From: Streptomyces violaceorubidus
GTDB lineage: Bacteria > Actinomycetota > Actinomycetes > Streptomycetales > Streptomycetaceae
DNA length: 64,000 nt
Direction: 5' to 3'
NCBI RefSeq assembly: GCF_000717995.1
Contig: NZ_JODM01000002.1
Coordinates: 124,001 to 188,000, forward strand
Every line of letters starts with the position of its first letter. Within the stretch, counting starts at the first letter, position 1. Shown here piece by piece: positions 33,570-43,268 of this stretch. The position numbers were made by a program, and so were the translations under genes. The notes below the pieces were generated by a model that saw only the letters and a list, made by a program, of their open reading frames with translations, had not been told where the DNA came from and did not search any database.

Positions 33570-36056
33570 TCAGCGGTGGCGGGCGGGCAGCGTCAGCTCG
33601 AACCACACGGTCTTGCCCGCGTTGGTGCGGCTGGCGCCCCATGCGCGGGCGAGGGTGCTGACCACGCGCAGGCCGCGCCCGGCCTCGTCCTCGGGACCCA
33701 CGCTGCGCAGCGCCGGCAGGTCGTGGTCGTCGTCGTCCACCTCGCACAGCAGCGTGTCGGCGCGCACCAGGCGCAGCGTGACGGGGTGGGCGTGGGAGTG
33801 CCGCACGGCGTTGGTGACGAGCTCGCTGACCATCAGCTCCGCCGGACCCACCAGCTTCGGCAGCCCCCAGTCGTGGAGCTGCTCGCGGACCGCCGCGCGG
33901 GCGCGGCCCACCTCGGCCGGGTCGCGGGCGAGGCTCCATTCGGCGACGGCGTCGGGCTCGATGCCGGTCAGCCGGGCCATCAGCAGGGCGACGTCGTCCT
34001 TGCGGCCACCGCGGGTGCCCAGGGCGCGGATGATGGTGTCGCAGGCGTCGTCCATGGAGGCGGCCGGGTGCGCGGCGGATTCGCAGAGGGTGGCGAGGCC
34101 GACGCCGATGTCCTCGCCGCGCACCTCCACCAGGCCGTCGGTGCACATCACCAGCCGGTCGCCGGGTGCCACCGGCACGCGCACCGACTCGAAGGGCACC
34201 CCGCCGACGCCGATCGGCGCCCCCGTCGGGAGGTCGATCAGCTCGCTGGCGCCGTCCTCGGCACGGACCAGGACGGGCGGGATGTGGCCGGCGTTGGCGA
34301 GGCGCAGTTCACCGGCGACCGGGTCGTACACGGCGTACAGGCAGGTCGCGAGGTGGGTGTCGCCGAGCCGCTGGGCGAGGTCGTCGAGGTTGCGCAGGAG
34401 CTGCGCGGGCGGCAGGTCGAGGCCGGCCATGGTCTGGACCGCGGTGCGCAACTGACCCATCATCGCGGCCGAGCCCAGGCCGTGTCCCATGACGTCGCCG
34501 ACGACGAGGGCGGTGCGGGCGCCCGGCAGCTTGACCGCGTCGAACCAGTCGCCGCCGACCCGGCCGAGCAGGGTGCCCGGCAGATAGCGGGTGGCGATGT
34601 CGCAGCCGGCCATCCGCGCGGGGATGCGCGGGAGCATGCTGTCCTGGAGGGTCTCGGCGACGTTCTCCTGGTGGGTGTACATGCGCGCGTTGTCGAGCAC
34701 GAGGCCCGCGCGGGCGGCGAGTTCGGCACCGGTGACGCGGTCCATGTCGTTGAAGACGGGCCGCTCCGGGTGCCGGAGCAGGATCATGAACCCGAGGACG
34801 ACCTGGCGTGCCTTGAGCGGCACCAGCAGCATCGAGCGCCCCGTGATGAGCGGCCGGATGTCCCGCTTCTCGAACTGCGAGGCGATGGCGTGGCCCATCT
34901 CCTCGGTGATACGGGGCACCAGGACCGGCTCGCCGCTGGTCATGCACTGGAAGAAGGGGGTGTGCGCCGGGAAGGGCATGGCCTCGCCGACGGGTACGAC
35001 GTCGTCCCAGCGGCCGGGTTCGTCGGTGTGCTCCAGGGCGACCCGGTGCCACATGGTGGTGGTGTCCGGCACGCCGTCGGGGAAGCCCTCGCCCGCGACG
35101 ACCTGTTCGCGCAGATAGGTGCCGGCGACGTCGGTGAAGCGGGGGACGACCGCCCGGCTGACCTCGACGACGGTCCGGGCGAGGTCGAGCGAGGTGCCGA
35201 TCGCGCCGCTGACCTCGTTGAGGAACTCCAGGCGTTCGCGGACCGCCGCGTACTCCAGATCCTCGGCCTCGTCCCGCAGTTCGTCCGGCACTGGTTCACC
35301 CGCCGCCAGTGCCCGCGCGGCCCGCTCGCGGCGCGCCCGGCGCTCGGCCCGCCGGGGCACGCCCCAGTCGGGGGTGACGGGCACCCGGTCGCTCTGGCTG
35401 AACTCCAGCACGGGATAGCCCAGTTCGAGGATCTGGGCGACGATGCGGGCGCTCTCGCCGACGCTCATGCTGGGCAGGATCTCGGGCAGGCGGCGGGCGA
35501 GTTCGTCGGCGCCGGGGAAGTCGGTGTGCAGGGCGAATCCGGGCGCGATCCGCTCGACGACACTCGCTCCGGTGCTCCCGTCGGCGTGGTCCCGCCGCAG
35601 CCCGTCCGCGTCGGCGGCCAGCACGAGCAGCCGCTCCGGTCCGGGACCCACCAGGGGGTAGGCCCACCACAGCACGTCGACGCGGGCGCCGGCCGGCACG
35701 GTCAGCCGGGCGCGGCCCGCCGAGGGATAGGAGAGCCGCCCGTCCAGGGAGGACTCCAGGCCGGGCCCGAGGCCGCCGTGGTCCGGGTACGCGCCGTAGG
35801 CCGAGTCGTCGTCCCCCCTCCCGTCGCCGGGGAGCGCGCCCGAGACGGGGAGCAGGTCGGGGGCGGGCCGCCCGATCGCCTCTTCCTTGGGCAGGGCGAA
35901 CAACCGCCCCGCGCCGCGGCTCCAGTGGGAGACCAGCCCGTCGCGGTCCACCACGACGACGGCCAGCGGGACGCGGCCCGTGACGGGGTCGGCCGGCCCG
36001 GTGTCGGGTCCGGCACGGTGGCCGGGAGGTGCGTCCCGCTCGGTGCCACGGTCCAT
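33570..36056 (-). CDS. SpoIIE-type protein phosphatase with PAS, GAF and anti-sigma-like ATPase domains
   Basis: An 828-residue cytoplasmic regulator. A PAS-like domain (about 30-150; VVVVDRDGLVSHWSRGAGRL) is followed by a coiled linker (about 235-285), a GAF-type domain (about 285-440; MLLVPLKARQVVLGFMIL), then a PP2C/SpoIIE phosphatase domain (about 455-660; LGRVGGDWFDAVKL and VVGDVMGHGLGSAAMM carry the metal-binding Asp residues; MCTDGLVEVRGEDIG). A C-terminal HATPase_c domain resembling RsbW/SpoIIAB (about 690-825; LMVSELVTNAVRHSHAHPV, DEAGRGLRVVSTLARAWG) ends the protein. Such proteins tune anti-sigma-factor switching in Streptomyces. No partner gene is next to it; the SigB-group factor at the window start is a possible but distant client. 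Confidence 0.93.
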   Translation of the reverse strand: MDRGTERDAPPGHRAGPDTGPADPVTGRVPLAVVVVDRDGLVSHWSRGAGRLFALPKEEAIGRPAPDLLPVSGALPGDGRGDDDSAYGAYPDHGGLGPGLESSLDGRLSYPSAGRARLTVPAGARVDVLWWAYPLVGPGPERLLVLAADADGLRRDHADGSTGASVVERIAPGFALHTDFPGADELARRLPEILPSMSVGESARIVAQILELGYPVLEFSQSDRVPVTPDWGVPRRAERRARRERAARALAAGEPVPDELRDEAEDLEYAAVRERLEFLNEVSGAIGTSLDLARTVVEVSRAVVPRFTDVAGTYLREQVVAGEGFPDGVPDTTTMWHRVALEHTDEPGRWDDVVPVGEAMPFPAHTPFFQCMTSGEPVLVPRITEEMGHAIASQFEKRDIRPLITGRSMLLVPLKARQVVLGFMILLRHPERPVFNDMDRVTGAELAARAGLVLDNARMYTHQENVAETLQDSMLPRIPARMAGCDIATRYLPGTLLGRVGGDWFDAVKLPGARTALVVGDVMGHGLGSAAMMGQLRTAVQTMAGLDLPPAQLLRNLDDLAQRLGDTHLATCLYAVYDPVAGELRLANAGHIPPVLVRAEDGASELIDLPTGAPIGVGGVPFESVRVPVAPGDRLVMCTDGLVEVRGEDIGVGLATLCESAAHPAASMDDACDTIIRALGTRGGRKDDVALLMARLTGIEPDAVAEWSLARDPAEVGRARAAVREQLHDWGLPKLVGPAELMVSELVTNAVRHSHAHPVTLRLVRADTLLCEVDDDDHDLPALRSVGPEDEAGRGLRVVSTLARAWGASRTNAGKTVWFELTLPARHR

Positions 36057-36166
36057 GGCGTCAGGCCCTCTCTGCCCACGGCTCCGCAAGATCTGTGTCG
36101 CCGTCACCACCGTACGGTGGCGGCCGGTGACCATGTGCGGCAACCGGGGAATTGGTGGCGCGCGAA

Positions 36167-36196
36167 CACACCGGCGCACGCCCGCGCGCCGGTGTG
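36167..36196. terminator. 11-bp hairpin downstream of the MFS gene
   Basis: CACACCGGCGC (36167-36177) and GCGCCGGTGTG (36186-36196) form a perfect stem with an 8-nt loop, 6 bp beyond the MFS stop on the minus strand. No T-tract. Confidence 0.65.
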
Positions 36197-36202
36197 CCGG
36201 TC

Positions 36203-38659
36203 TCAGTCCTCGTGCCCGAGTTGCAGGTCGCGCTCCGTCCGGCCGCCGCCGGCCACCTGGAGCACGGTCGCGACCGGCGGGTATCCGGCCGCGATGACGG
36301 TGTACTCGCCGGACGACAGGTCGACGAACCGGAACGTGCCGTCGGGTCCCGTGGTCAGGGTGTCCACCACGTTGCCCGCCGCGTCGAGGAGCGTCACGCG
36401 CGCGTCCTCCACGGCCCGTCCGCCACTGGCCCGCACCGTGCCGCGCAGCACGGCGCCGCCGGCCAGCTCGACGTCCTGCCGGGTCTCCCGGGCCGCCTGG
36501 ACGCTGACCGGCAGCGCGGCCGGACGGAAGGCGGGGGCGCTGGCGGCGAGGGTGTACTCGCCCGCCACCAGCTCGGTGATGACATAGCCGCCCTCGCGGC
36601 CGCTGCGGGTGGTGGCGACGACCTCGCCGTGGACGTTGGTGAGGGTGACGATCGCGTCGCGCACGGGGCTGCCGTCGGCGGTCATGACGCTGCCGGCCAG
36701 GCGCCCGGCGCCGCCGAGGACCACGTCCAGTTCCACCGGGCGTTCGCCGACCGTCACCGAGACCGCCTGCGGCTGGTGACCGCCGGCCGCGGCGATCAGG
36801 ACGTAGGCACCCGGCCCGGGGGTGGCCAGCGCGTAGCGTCCGTCGTCGCCGCTGGCACCGCGGCCGATCTGCTGTCCGCCGACGTCGATGAGGGTGAGTG
36901 CCGCGCGGGGCACGACGGTGCCGTCGGGGTGCTGCACCGTGCCGCACACGGGGATGCCGCCTGCGTAGGACGACCGGGCCGGCGGCACCTGGGCCGGCGG
37001 CTGTGCCTGCGGGGCCTGCCGGGGGTGCTGGGCGGTCTCCGGGTCGGTGACGGGGGCGTTGTGGGACACCAGGGGTTTCTCCTTGAGGAAGAGGGCGATG
37101 AGGAGCCCGAGGACGAGCACCGGCACCAGGTAGAGGAAGATCCGCGGCATGGCGTCGGCGTACGCCCCGATGTAGGCGTCGCGCAGCACCGGCGGCAGGG
37201 AGTGGACGAGCTGGGGGGTGATGGCCTCCGCGTCGGGGAGGCCGGTCCCCGTCCCGGCGGGGATCCGGTCGGCCAGGGCGTCGGTGAGGCGGCCCGCGAA
37301 GAGGGTGCCGAAGACGGCCGCGCCGACGCTGCCGCCGATCTGCCGGAAGTAGTTGTTGGCGCTGGTCGCGGTGCCCAGGTCGGCGGGGCGCACCGAGTTC
37401 TGCACGGCGAGGACCAGGACCGGCATCACCATGCCGATGCCGGCGCCGAGGACGGCCATCCAGATGCTGTAGTGCAGCCGGGGCGTGTCGGTGTCCAGGC
37501 GGGAGAGCAGCCACATGCCGACGACGGACAGCGCGCTGCCGAGGATCGGGTGGCTGCGGTAGTGACCGGTGCGGCTGATGAGCTGTCCGGAGATGATCGA
37601 GGCGCCGACCACGCCGCCCATCATGGGCAGCATCAGCAGGCCGGACTCGGTGGCGCTGGCGCCGTCGACCATCTGGAGGTAGGTCGGCAGGTAGCTGGCG
37701 GCGCCGAAGAGGGCGACGCCGACGACGAGGCCGACCAGGGCGGTGACGTTGAAGATCGAGTCCCGGAACAGGCGCAGCGGGATCAGCGGTTCGGGCGCGA
37801 GGTGCTCGGCGACCAGGAAGAGCAGGGTGGCCCCGGCGGCTCCGGCGCCGAGACCGAGGATGACCTTGGAGTCCCACGCGTACTCGGTGCCGCCCCAGCT
37901 GGTGAGCAGCACCAGGCAGGTGGAGGCGGCGGCGAGGAGCAGGGCGCCGAGGATGTCGAGGCGGGGCTTGACCCGCGGCCGGGGCAGCTTGAGGACGACG
38001 GCTACGACGGCCATGGTGACCAGGCCGAAGGGGACGTTGATGTAGAAGCACCAGCGCCAGGAGAGGTGGTCGGTGAAGTAGCCGCCGAGCAGCGGGCCGG
38101 CGACGGAGGCGAGTCCGAAGGCGGCGCCGATCAGGCCCATGTACCGGCCGCGTTCCCGGGGCGGCACGATGTCCGCGATGATCGCCTGGACGCCGATCAT
38201 CAGGCCGCCCGCGCCGACGCCCTGCACCGCGCGGAAGGCGATCAGCTGGTCCATGGTCTGCGCGCGTCCGGCGAGCGCGGAGCCGACGACGAAGACCAGG
38301 ATGGCGAACTGGAAGACGCCCTTGCGGCCGAAGAGGTCGCCGAGCTTGCCGTAGATCGGCAGGCCGACGGTGGAGGTGAGCAGGTAGGCGGTGATCGCCC
38401 AGGACATCTTGTCCAGACCGTGCAGCTCACCGACGATCTTCGGCAGCGCCGTGGCGACGATCATCTGCTCCAGGGCGGCGAGCAGCAGCGCCAGCATCAG
38501 CCCGACGAAGACCAGCCGGACCCGGCGCGGGCTCAGCCCGGCGTCCCGCTCCCCGTCCGGCAGGGGAACGGGAGGTTCCGGGGGCGCCTGGGCCGCGGCG
38601 ACCGGTTCGTCCCGCGCGGGACCGCCCACCGGGTCCTGCACCAGAGTGATCCCGCCCAC
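36203..38659 (-). CDS. DHA2-family MFS drug exporter fused to three carboxypeptidase-regulatory-like domains
   Basis: An 818-residue fusion. Residues about 45-530 are a 14-helix DHA2 (EmrB/QacA) proton-driven exporter: [17 protein letters not shown], the motif A region [35 protein letters not shown] and motif C-like [17 protein letters not shown] Gln/Pro-rich linker (about 545-580) follows, then three beta-sandwich repeats of about 75 residues ([17 protein letters not shown], [40 protein letters not shown]), each with a GxYxxxxxxGxY-type core. In 14-helix exporters the C-terminus is normally cytoplasmic, which is unusual for such domains. It starts at GTG 38659 after GGGGAG. No regulator is adjacent. 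Confidence 0.92.
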   Translation of the reverse strand: MGGITLVQDPVGGPARDEPVAAAQAPPEPPVPLPDGERDAGLSPRRVRLVFVGLMLALLLAALEQMIVATALPKIVGELHGLDKMSWAITAYLLTSTVGLPIYGKLGDLFGRKGVFQFAILVFVVGSALAGRAQTMDQLIAFRAVQGVGAGGLMIGVQAIIADIVPPRERGRYMGLIGAAFGLASVAGPLLGGYFTDHLSWRWCFYINVPFGLVTMAVVAVVLKLPRPRVKPRLDILGALLLAAASTCLVLLTSWGGTEYAWDSKVILGLGAGAAGATLLFLVAEHLAPEPLIPLRLFRDSIFNVTALVGLVVGVALFGAASYLPTYLQMVDGASATESGLLMLPMMGGVVGASIISGQLISRTGHYRSHPILGSALSVVGMWLLSRLDTDTPRLHYSIWMAVLGAGIGMVMPVLVLAVQNSVRPADLGTATSANNYFRQIGGSVGAAVFGTLFAGRLTDALADRIPAGTGTGLPDAEAITPQLVHSLPPVLRDAYIGAYADAMPRIFLYLVPVLVLGLLIALFLKEKPLVSHNAPVTDPETAQHPRQAPQAQPPAQVPPARSSYAGGIPVCGTVQHPDGTVVPRAALTLIDVGGQQIGRGASGDDGRYALATPGPGAYVLIAAAGGHQPQAVSVTVGERPVELDVVLGGAGRLAGSVMTADGSPVRDAIVTLTNVHGEVVATTRSGREGGYVITELVAGEYTLAASAPAFRPAALPVSVQAARETRQDVELAGGAVLRGTVRASGGRAVEDARVTLLDAAGNVVDTLTTGPDGTFRFVDLSSGEYTVIAAGYPPVATVLQVAGGGRTERDLQLGHED

Positions 38660-38809
38660 GTACCGCTCCCCTCGTCACACCTGCTCACATTTGCCGCCTG
38701 AGGCGACAACTGCGAACAAGTGCGACGAGTTACGGACGCACGACGGGTTCGCGCGCAGATCACTCGAACCGGTGAGGCGGCCAACGGCCGCCCCGTGCCT
38801 GCCCTTTGG

Positions 38810-39253
38810 CTACTTCTCGACCTCGGCGGCGAGCTTGGCGAGCAGGGCGTCGTAGATCCGGCCGAGCCCCTTGGGCGCGAAGGTCTTCTCGAAGAAGCCG
38901 CCGACGCCGCCGGCCCCCTGCCAGGTGGTGACCACGACGACCCGGGACCTGCCCTCGCCCGCCGGGGTGACGCGCCAGGTGGTGACCATGGAGGAGTTGC
39001 GGTCCTTCTCGACCAGCTCGCCGTCGGTCGGCTCGCTGACCTCCAGCAGGCAGTCGCGGACACGCTTGCTGGTGGCCTGGAGCTTCCAGTGCACGAGGGT
39101 GCCCTCGCCGTCGCCGCCCTCCCGGACCTCGTACTCGCTGAAGTGCTCGGGCAGCAGCTTCTCGCGGGTGCCGCTGTAGTCGGCGAGGGTGTCGAACACC
39201 GTCTCCGCGTCCGCCGCGACGATCCGCTCCGTCGTCGCCTCGACCTGCGCCAT
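38810..39253 (-). CDS. SRPBCC-family protein
   Basis: A 147-residue START/Bet v1-type lipid or ligand-binding fold: MAQVEATTERIVAADAETVF, SEYEVREGGDGEGTLVHWKL, SSMVTTWRVTPAGEGRSRVV and a C-terminal helix GLGRIYDALLAKLAAEVEK. Common in actinobacteria; ligand unknown. The ATG at 39253 follows CTGGAGGGACCCG. It is divergent from the radical SAM gene. Confidence 0.88.
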   Translation of the reverse strand: MAQVEATTERIVAADAETVFDTLADYSGTREKLLPEHFSEYEVREGGDGEGTLVHWKLQATSKRVRDCLLEVSEPTDGELVEKDRNSSMVTTWRVTPAGEGRSRVVVVTTWQGAGGVGGFFEKTFAPKGLGRIYDALLAKLAAEVEK

Positions 39254-39366
39254 CGGGTCCCTCCAGGGCCTGGTTCTCGGGGTCGGGGCAAGCCAACCAC
39301 CCCGCCGCCCGGCCTCCAAATCGGGGGGCGCGAAGCGGCCCCGCACCACTCGCCGCACGATCAAGG

Positions 39367-39378
39367 GAACAAGTGTTC
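39367..39378. promoter_or_regulatory. LexA SOS-box-like palindrome
   Basis: GAACAAGTGTTC exactly fits the actinobacterial/Gram-positive LexA core GAAC-N4-GTTC. It sits 34 bp upstream of the ATG of the radical SAM gene, in an A/T-richer stretch likely to hold the promoter. Confidence 0.65.
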
Positions 39379-39412
39379 TATTGTGTCGAACAGTGCTACC
39401 GAGGAGGCCTCA

Positions 39413-40453
39413 ATGCGCTGGGAGAACCTCACGGACTCCGACCACGCCCGGGCGGCGGACACCGCGCTGTTCGGCGCGGACGCCGTCGTCACCCGCACCT
39501 TCGACACGCCCGAGTTCCGCGGCATCACCTTCCACGAGGTGCGGGCCCGCTCGATCCTGAACCGGGTCCCGGGGGCCTCGCGCATGCCCTTCGAGTGGAC
39601 GGTGAACCCCTACCGGGGCTGCACGCACGCGTGCGTGTACTGCTTCGCGCGCAAGACGCACAGCTATCTGGACCTCGACACGGGGCTCGGCTTCGACTCC
39701 CAGATCGTCGTCAAGGTGAACGCCCCCGACGTGCTGCGGCGCCAGTTGGCCTCGCGCCGCTGGCAGGGCGAGCACGTCGCGATGGGCACCAACGTCGACT
39801 GCTATCAGCGCGCGGAGGGCCGCTACCGGCTGATGCCGGGCATCGTCGAGGCCCTCACCGAGCGGGCGAACCCCTTCTCGATCCTCACCAAGGGCACCCT
39901 GATCCTGCGCGACCTGGACCTGCTGACGCGGGCGGCCCGGGTGACGGACGTGGGGATATCGGTCTCGGTCGGGTTCACCGACGCGGAGCTGTGGCGCACC
40001 GTGGAGCCGGGCACCCCGGCACCGGAGCGCCGGCTGGAGGTCGTCAGGGCCCTCAGCGAGCGCGGCATCGGCTGCGGGGTCCTGATGGCTCCGGTCATCC
40101 CCTTCCTCGGTGACGAACCGGCCCAGTTGAGGGCCACCGTGCGGGCCATCGCCGCCGCGGGCGCCACCTCGGTGACGCCCCTGGTGCTGCATTTGCGCCC
40201 GGGAGCCCGCGAGTGGTTCATGGCCTGGCTCGGCCGGCACCACCCGCACCTGGTCCGCCGCTACGAACGGCTCTACGCGGACGGCGCCTACGCCCCGAAG
40301 TGGTACCAGCGCCGGATCACCCGCCAGGTGCACGACCTGGCCCGCGAGTACGGCATCGGTCCCGCGCGCGCGGGAATGCCCCGCCGGATCGCGGAGCCGG
40401 AGCGGCCCATGCCGGCCGAGCCGGCCGAGCCGGTCCAGCTTTCGCTCATGTAG
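39413..40453 (+). CDS. Rv2578c-family radical SAM protein (SPL-like)
   Basis: A 346-residue radical SAM enzyme. The 4Fe-4S motif is CTHACVYCFARKTHSYLDLD (CxxxCxxC, about residues 68-75), preceded by EWTVNPYRGC. It also has QIVVKVNAPDVLRRQLASRR, MGTNVDCYQRAEGRYRLMPG and SILTKGTLILRDLDLL. This is the family of mycobacterial Rv2578c, related to spore photoproduct lyase-like radical SAM proteins; the substrate is unknown. The start follows GAGGAGGCCTCA. An SOS-box-like palindrome upstream suggests DNA-damage induction, which would fit a repair role. Confidence 0.9.
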   Translation: MRWENLTDSDHARAADTALFGADAVVTRTFDTPEFRGITFHEVRARSILNRVPGASRMPFEWTVNPYRGCTHACVYCFARKTHSYLDLDTGLGFDSQIVVKVNAPDVLRRQLASRRWQGEHVAMGTNVDCYQRAEGRYRLMPGIVEALTERANPFSILTKGTLILRDLDLLTRAARVTDVGISVSVGFTDAELWRTVEPGTPAPERRLEVVRALSERGIGCGVLMAPVIPFLGDEPAQLRATVRAIAAAGATSVTPLVLHLRPGAREWFMAWLGRHHPHLVRRYERLYADGAYAPKWYQRRITRQVHDLAREYGIGPARAGMPRRIAEPERPMPAEPAEPVQLSLM

Positions 40454-40649
40454 GAGACGCCGCGACGGCGGCCCGGGCCGACTTCCGGACATGGGCAGGA
40501 GCGAGAGCATTGGAGGGCATCTTCCGGCCCAATCGGGTCAAGTATGGACAGCTCTCGTTCCTCCGGGGGCGCTCCCCGGGACCATCCGGCGAGGACCGCG
40601 ACCCGCGCGGACCGCAGCCCCTCCGTTCCGGGAGTCCTGGGAGAACGCC

Positions 40650-42239
40650 ATGAGACAACGCGCAGCCGTGCTGTGCGGCGCCGCCGTCATCGCCGCCGGG
40701 ACCGTCACCGCCGCCCCCCCCGAGGCGACCGCGACCCGGCTCCCGCAGCCCGCGCCCACCGCCCCCGCGGCCGGCCCGCACTGGGAGAAGTGCGCCACGG
40801 AGGACTACCCGACGCTCCAGTGCGCCTCCCTGGAGGTGCCCCTGGATCACGCGCGCCCGCGCGGGGAGCGGATCACGCTGGCACTGTCCCGGGTCCCGCA
40901 CACCGCCAGGACGTACCAGGGGCCCCTGCTGGTGAACCCCGGCGGCCCCGGCGGCAGCGGGCTGACCCTGGCGGGGTTCGTGGCGTCGTCGCTGCCCGCG
41001 AAGGTGGCCGCCCAGTACGACGTCATCGGCTTCGACCCGCGCGGCGTGGGCAGGAGCAGCCCCGCGCTGGACTGCCGGCCGGGTCACTTCGCCCCCGTGC
41101 GACCGGACTCGGTGCCCGACACGCCGGACGTCGAGCGCGCCAACCTGGCGCGCGCGGAGTCCTTCGCCGACGCCTGCGGCGACAAGTACGCGGACGTCCT
41201 TCCGTACATCGACACGGTCAGCGCAGCGCGGGACGTGGACGCGATCCGCGCGGCGCTCGGCGCCGAGAAGCTCAGCTACTTCGGCTACTCGTACGGCACC
41301 TACCTGGGCGCCGTCTACGCCAAGCTCCACCCGCAACGGGTGCGGCGGCTGGTGCTGGACTCCGTCGTCGGACCCGAGGACGTCTGGTACGACGCCAATC
41401 TCCACCAGGACCTCGCCTTCAACGACCGCCACCGGGCGTTCATGGCCTGGATCGCCGAGCACGACGCGGCCTACGGGCTGGGCACCGACCCCGAGCGGGT
41501 CGAGAGCGCCTGGTACGCCATGCGGGCGGCGCTGGCGAAACGCCCGGCCGGGGGCAGGGTCGGCGCCTCCGAGCTGGAGGACACCTACCTGCCCGGCGGG
41601 TACTACAACGGCTACTGGCCCTACCTCGCCGAGGCGTTCGCCGCGTACGTGAACGACGGGGACACCGGCCCGCTGGTCGAGGCGTACGAGAACTTCGGGG
41701 CCCCGGACGCCTCCGGGGACAACGGCTACAGCGTCTACACCGCGGTGCAGTGCCGTGACGCCGGCTGGCCGCGGGACTGGGACGACTGGCGCGACGACAA
41801 CTGGGGCCTGTACGAGAAGGCGCCCTTCCTGGTGTGGAACAACGCCTGGTACAACGCGCCGTGCGCGTTCTGGCCGACCCCGTCCCGGCAGCCGGTGGAC
41901 GTCGCCAACGCCGAACTGCCCCCGGTCCTGCTCTTCCAGGCGACCGGCGACGCGGCCACGCCGTACGAGGGCGGTGTCGCCGCGCACCGGCTGCTGGGCG
42001 GTTCCAGCCTCGTCGTCGAGGAGGGCGGCGGGAACCACGGGATCACGCTGAGCGGGAACGACTGCCTGGACGAGCACCTGGCCGCCTACCTCACCGACGG
42101 CACCGTGCCGCACGGCGCCGGTGGCGAGGCGGACGCGGTGTGCCCGGCGCTGCCGGACCCGAAGCCGCTGGAGTCCAAGGCGGCGTCGACCTCCTCGCGG
42201 GGTTCCACCCTGCACGGACTGCTCGGCTTCCACGGCTAG
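40650..42239 (+). CDS. Secreted alpha/beta hydrolase, tripeptidyl-aminopeptidase type (S33)
   Basis: A 529-residue exported serine hydrolase like the Streptomyces Tap/Slp proteins. The N-terminus is a signal peptide (MRQRAAVLCGAAVIAAGTVT, Ala-rich cleavage region); no lipobox Cys is seen. The mature part has HWEKCATEDYPTLQCASLEV, the oxyanion loop NPGGPGGSGL, the nucleophile FGYSYGTYLGAVYA (about residue 212), the Asp in LLFQATGDAATPYEGG and the His in EGGGNHGITLSGN. Paired cysteines fit an extracytoplasmic site. It probably removes tripeptides or related N-terminal peptides outside the cell. Shine-Dalgarno GGGAG. Confidence 0.92.
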   Translation: MRQRAAVLCGAAVIAAGTVTAAPPEATATRLPQPAPTAPAAGPHWEKCATEDYPTLQCASLEVPLDHARPRGERITLALSRVPHTARTYQGPLLVNPGGPGGSGLTLAGFVASSLPAKVAAQYDVIGFDPRGVGRSSPALDCRPGHFAPVRPDSVPDTPDVERANLARAESFADACGDKYADVLPYIDTVSAARDVDAIRAALGAEKLSYFGYSYGTYLGAVYAKLHPQRVRRLVLDSVVGPEDVWYDANLHQDLAFNDRHRAFMAWIAEHDAAYGLGTDPERVESAWYAMRAALAKRPAGGRVGASELEDTYLPGGYYNGYWPYLAEAFAAYVNDGDTGPLVEAYENFGAPDASGDNGYSVYTAVQCRDAGWPRDWDDWRDDNWGLYEKAPFLVWNNAWYNAPCAFWPTPSRQPVDVANAELPPVLLFQATGDAATPYEGGVAAHRLLGGSSLVVEEGGGNHGITLSGNDCLDEHLAAYLTDGTVPHGAGGEADAVCPALPDPKPLESKAASTSSRGSTLHGLLGFHG

Positions 42240-42300
42240 CCGTCCCCCTCGCCGCACCCCGGTCGGGGGCGTTGTCGGTGCCGTGGTCCACGATGGACGC

Positions 42301-42699
42301 ATGAGTGAGCTGACCAGGATCCCCGCCCCCGAGGGCGTCGCGCCCGCCGCGCAGTACACCCATGTCGTCCTCGGCACCGGGCGGTTCGTGGCCGTCTCGG
42401 GGCAGCTCGCGCTGGACCGGGACGGCAGGGTGGTCGGCGAGGGCGACCCCGCGGCCCAGGCCCGCCAGGTCTTCGAGAATCTGCGCCGGTGCCTGGCCTC
42501 GGCCGGCGCGACCTTCGACGACGTGGTGAAGCTGACCTTCTTCGTCACGGACATGGCGCACATGGGCGCGATCCGCGCGGCCCGCGCCGAGCACATACCC
42601 GAGGACCGGCTGCCGGCCGCCTCGGCGGTGCAGGTGGCCGCGCTGGTCCGGCCGGAGTTCCTGATGGAGATCGAGGCGTTCGCGGTCGTGGCGCCGTGA
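42301..42699 (+). CDS. RidA-family protein
   Basis: A 132-residue RidA/YjgF/UK114 protein, normally a trimeric enamine/imine deaminase. The core is VVLGTGRFVAVSGQLALDRD, AAQARQVFENLRRCLASAGA, TFDDVVKLTFFVTDM and RLPAASAVQVAALVRPEFLM; the EIEAFAVV ending carries the usual Glu. The catalytic Arg position of true RidA (usually RxxxxV near 105) is occupied by a shifted RLPAASAV, so activity may differ. The GNAT gene overlaps its stop by 4 bp (GTGA). Confidence 0.9.
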   Translation: MSELTRIPAPEGVAPAAQYTHVVLGTGRFVAVSGQLALDRDGRVVGEGDPAAQARQVFENLRRCLASAGATFDDVVKLTFFVTDMAHMGAIRAARAEHIPEDRLPAASAVQVAALVRPEFLMEIEAFAVVAP

Positions 42700-43235
42700 G
42701 CGGTCCGCAGGCGCGGGTGCGGGTGCGGGAGATGGTCCTCGGGGACTGCGACCGCGTGTCCCTGATCCGCGTCCGGGGCTGGCAGAGCGCCTACCGGGGC
42801 CTGATGCCGCAGCAGCACCTCGACGCGATGGACCCCGCCGCCGACGCGGAGCGGCGTCGCGCCCTGTTCGCCCGGGCCTCGGAGGGCGTGCTGAACCTGG
42901 TCGCCGAGGACGAGGGCGGCGAGGTCGTCGGCTGGGCCTGCCACGGCCCCTACCGGGACGGCGAGATGCGCACCGCGGACGCCGAGTTGTACGCCCTCTA
43001 CGTCGACCCCGGCCGGCTCGGCGCGGGCGTCGGGCGGGCCCTGCTCGGGGAGTCGGTGCGCCGGTGCGCGAGCGCCGGGCACGCGCGCATGCTCCTGTGG
43101 GTGCTCAAGGGCAACACCCGCGCCCGGCGCTTCTACGAGCGGGCGGGCTTCGGCCCCGACGGCGCCGAGGAGCCCTTCGAGGTGGACGGGGTCCCGGTGC
43201 CCGAGGTGCGCTACGCCCGGCCGCTGGGCGACTGA
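42696..43235 (+). CDS. GNAT N-acetyltransferase
   Basis: A 179-residue GNAT enzyme: VREMVLGDCDRVSLIRVRGW, AYRGLMPQQHLDAMDP, a central YALYVDPGRLGAGVGRALLG with the acetyl-CoA loop, and a C-terminal MLLWVLKGNTRARRFYERAG followed by FGPDG. The pattern fits small-molecule acetyltransferases; the substrate is unknown. The GTG start overlaps the RidA stop, so the two are translationally coupled. Confidence 0.92.
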   Translation: MSGPQARVRVREMVLGDCDRVSLIRVRGWQSAYRGLMPQQHLDAMDPAADAERRRALFARASEGVLNLVAEDEGGEVVGWACHGPYRDGEMRTADAELYALYVDPGRLGAGVGRALLGESVRRCASAGHARMLLWVLKGNTRARRFYERAGFGPDGAEEPFEVDGVPVPEVRYARPLGD

Positions 43236-43268
43236 CGGCCCGTCACCGCTGCCGGACCGGCGGGTCGC

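Noticed and set aside
32844..36587. Plus-strand frame of about 1,250 codons
   Set aside because: It lies antisense to the SpoIIE-type gene and parts of its neighbours; composition is artefactual and no motif is present.
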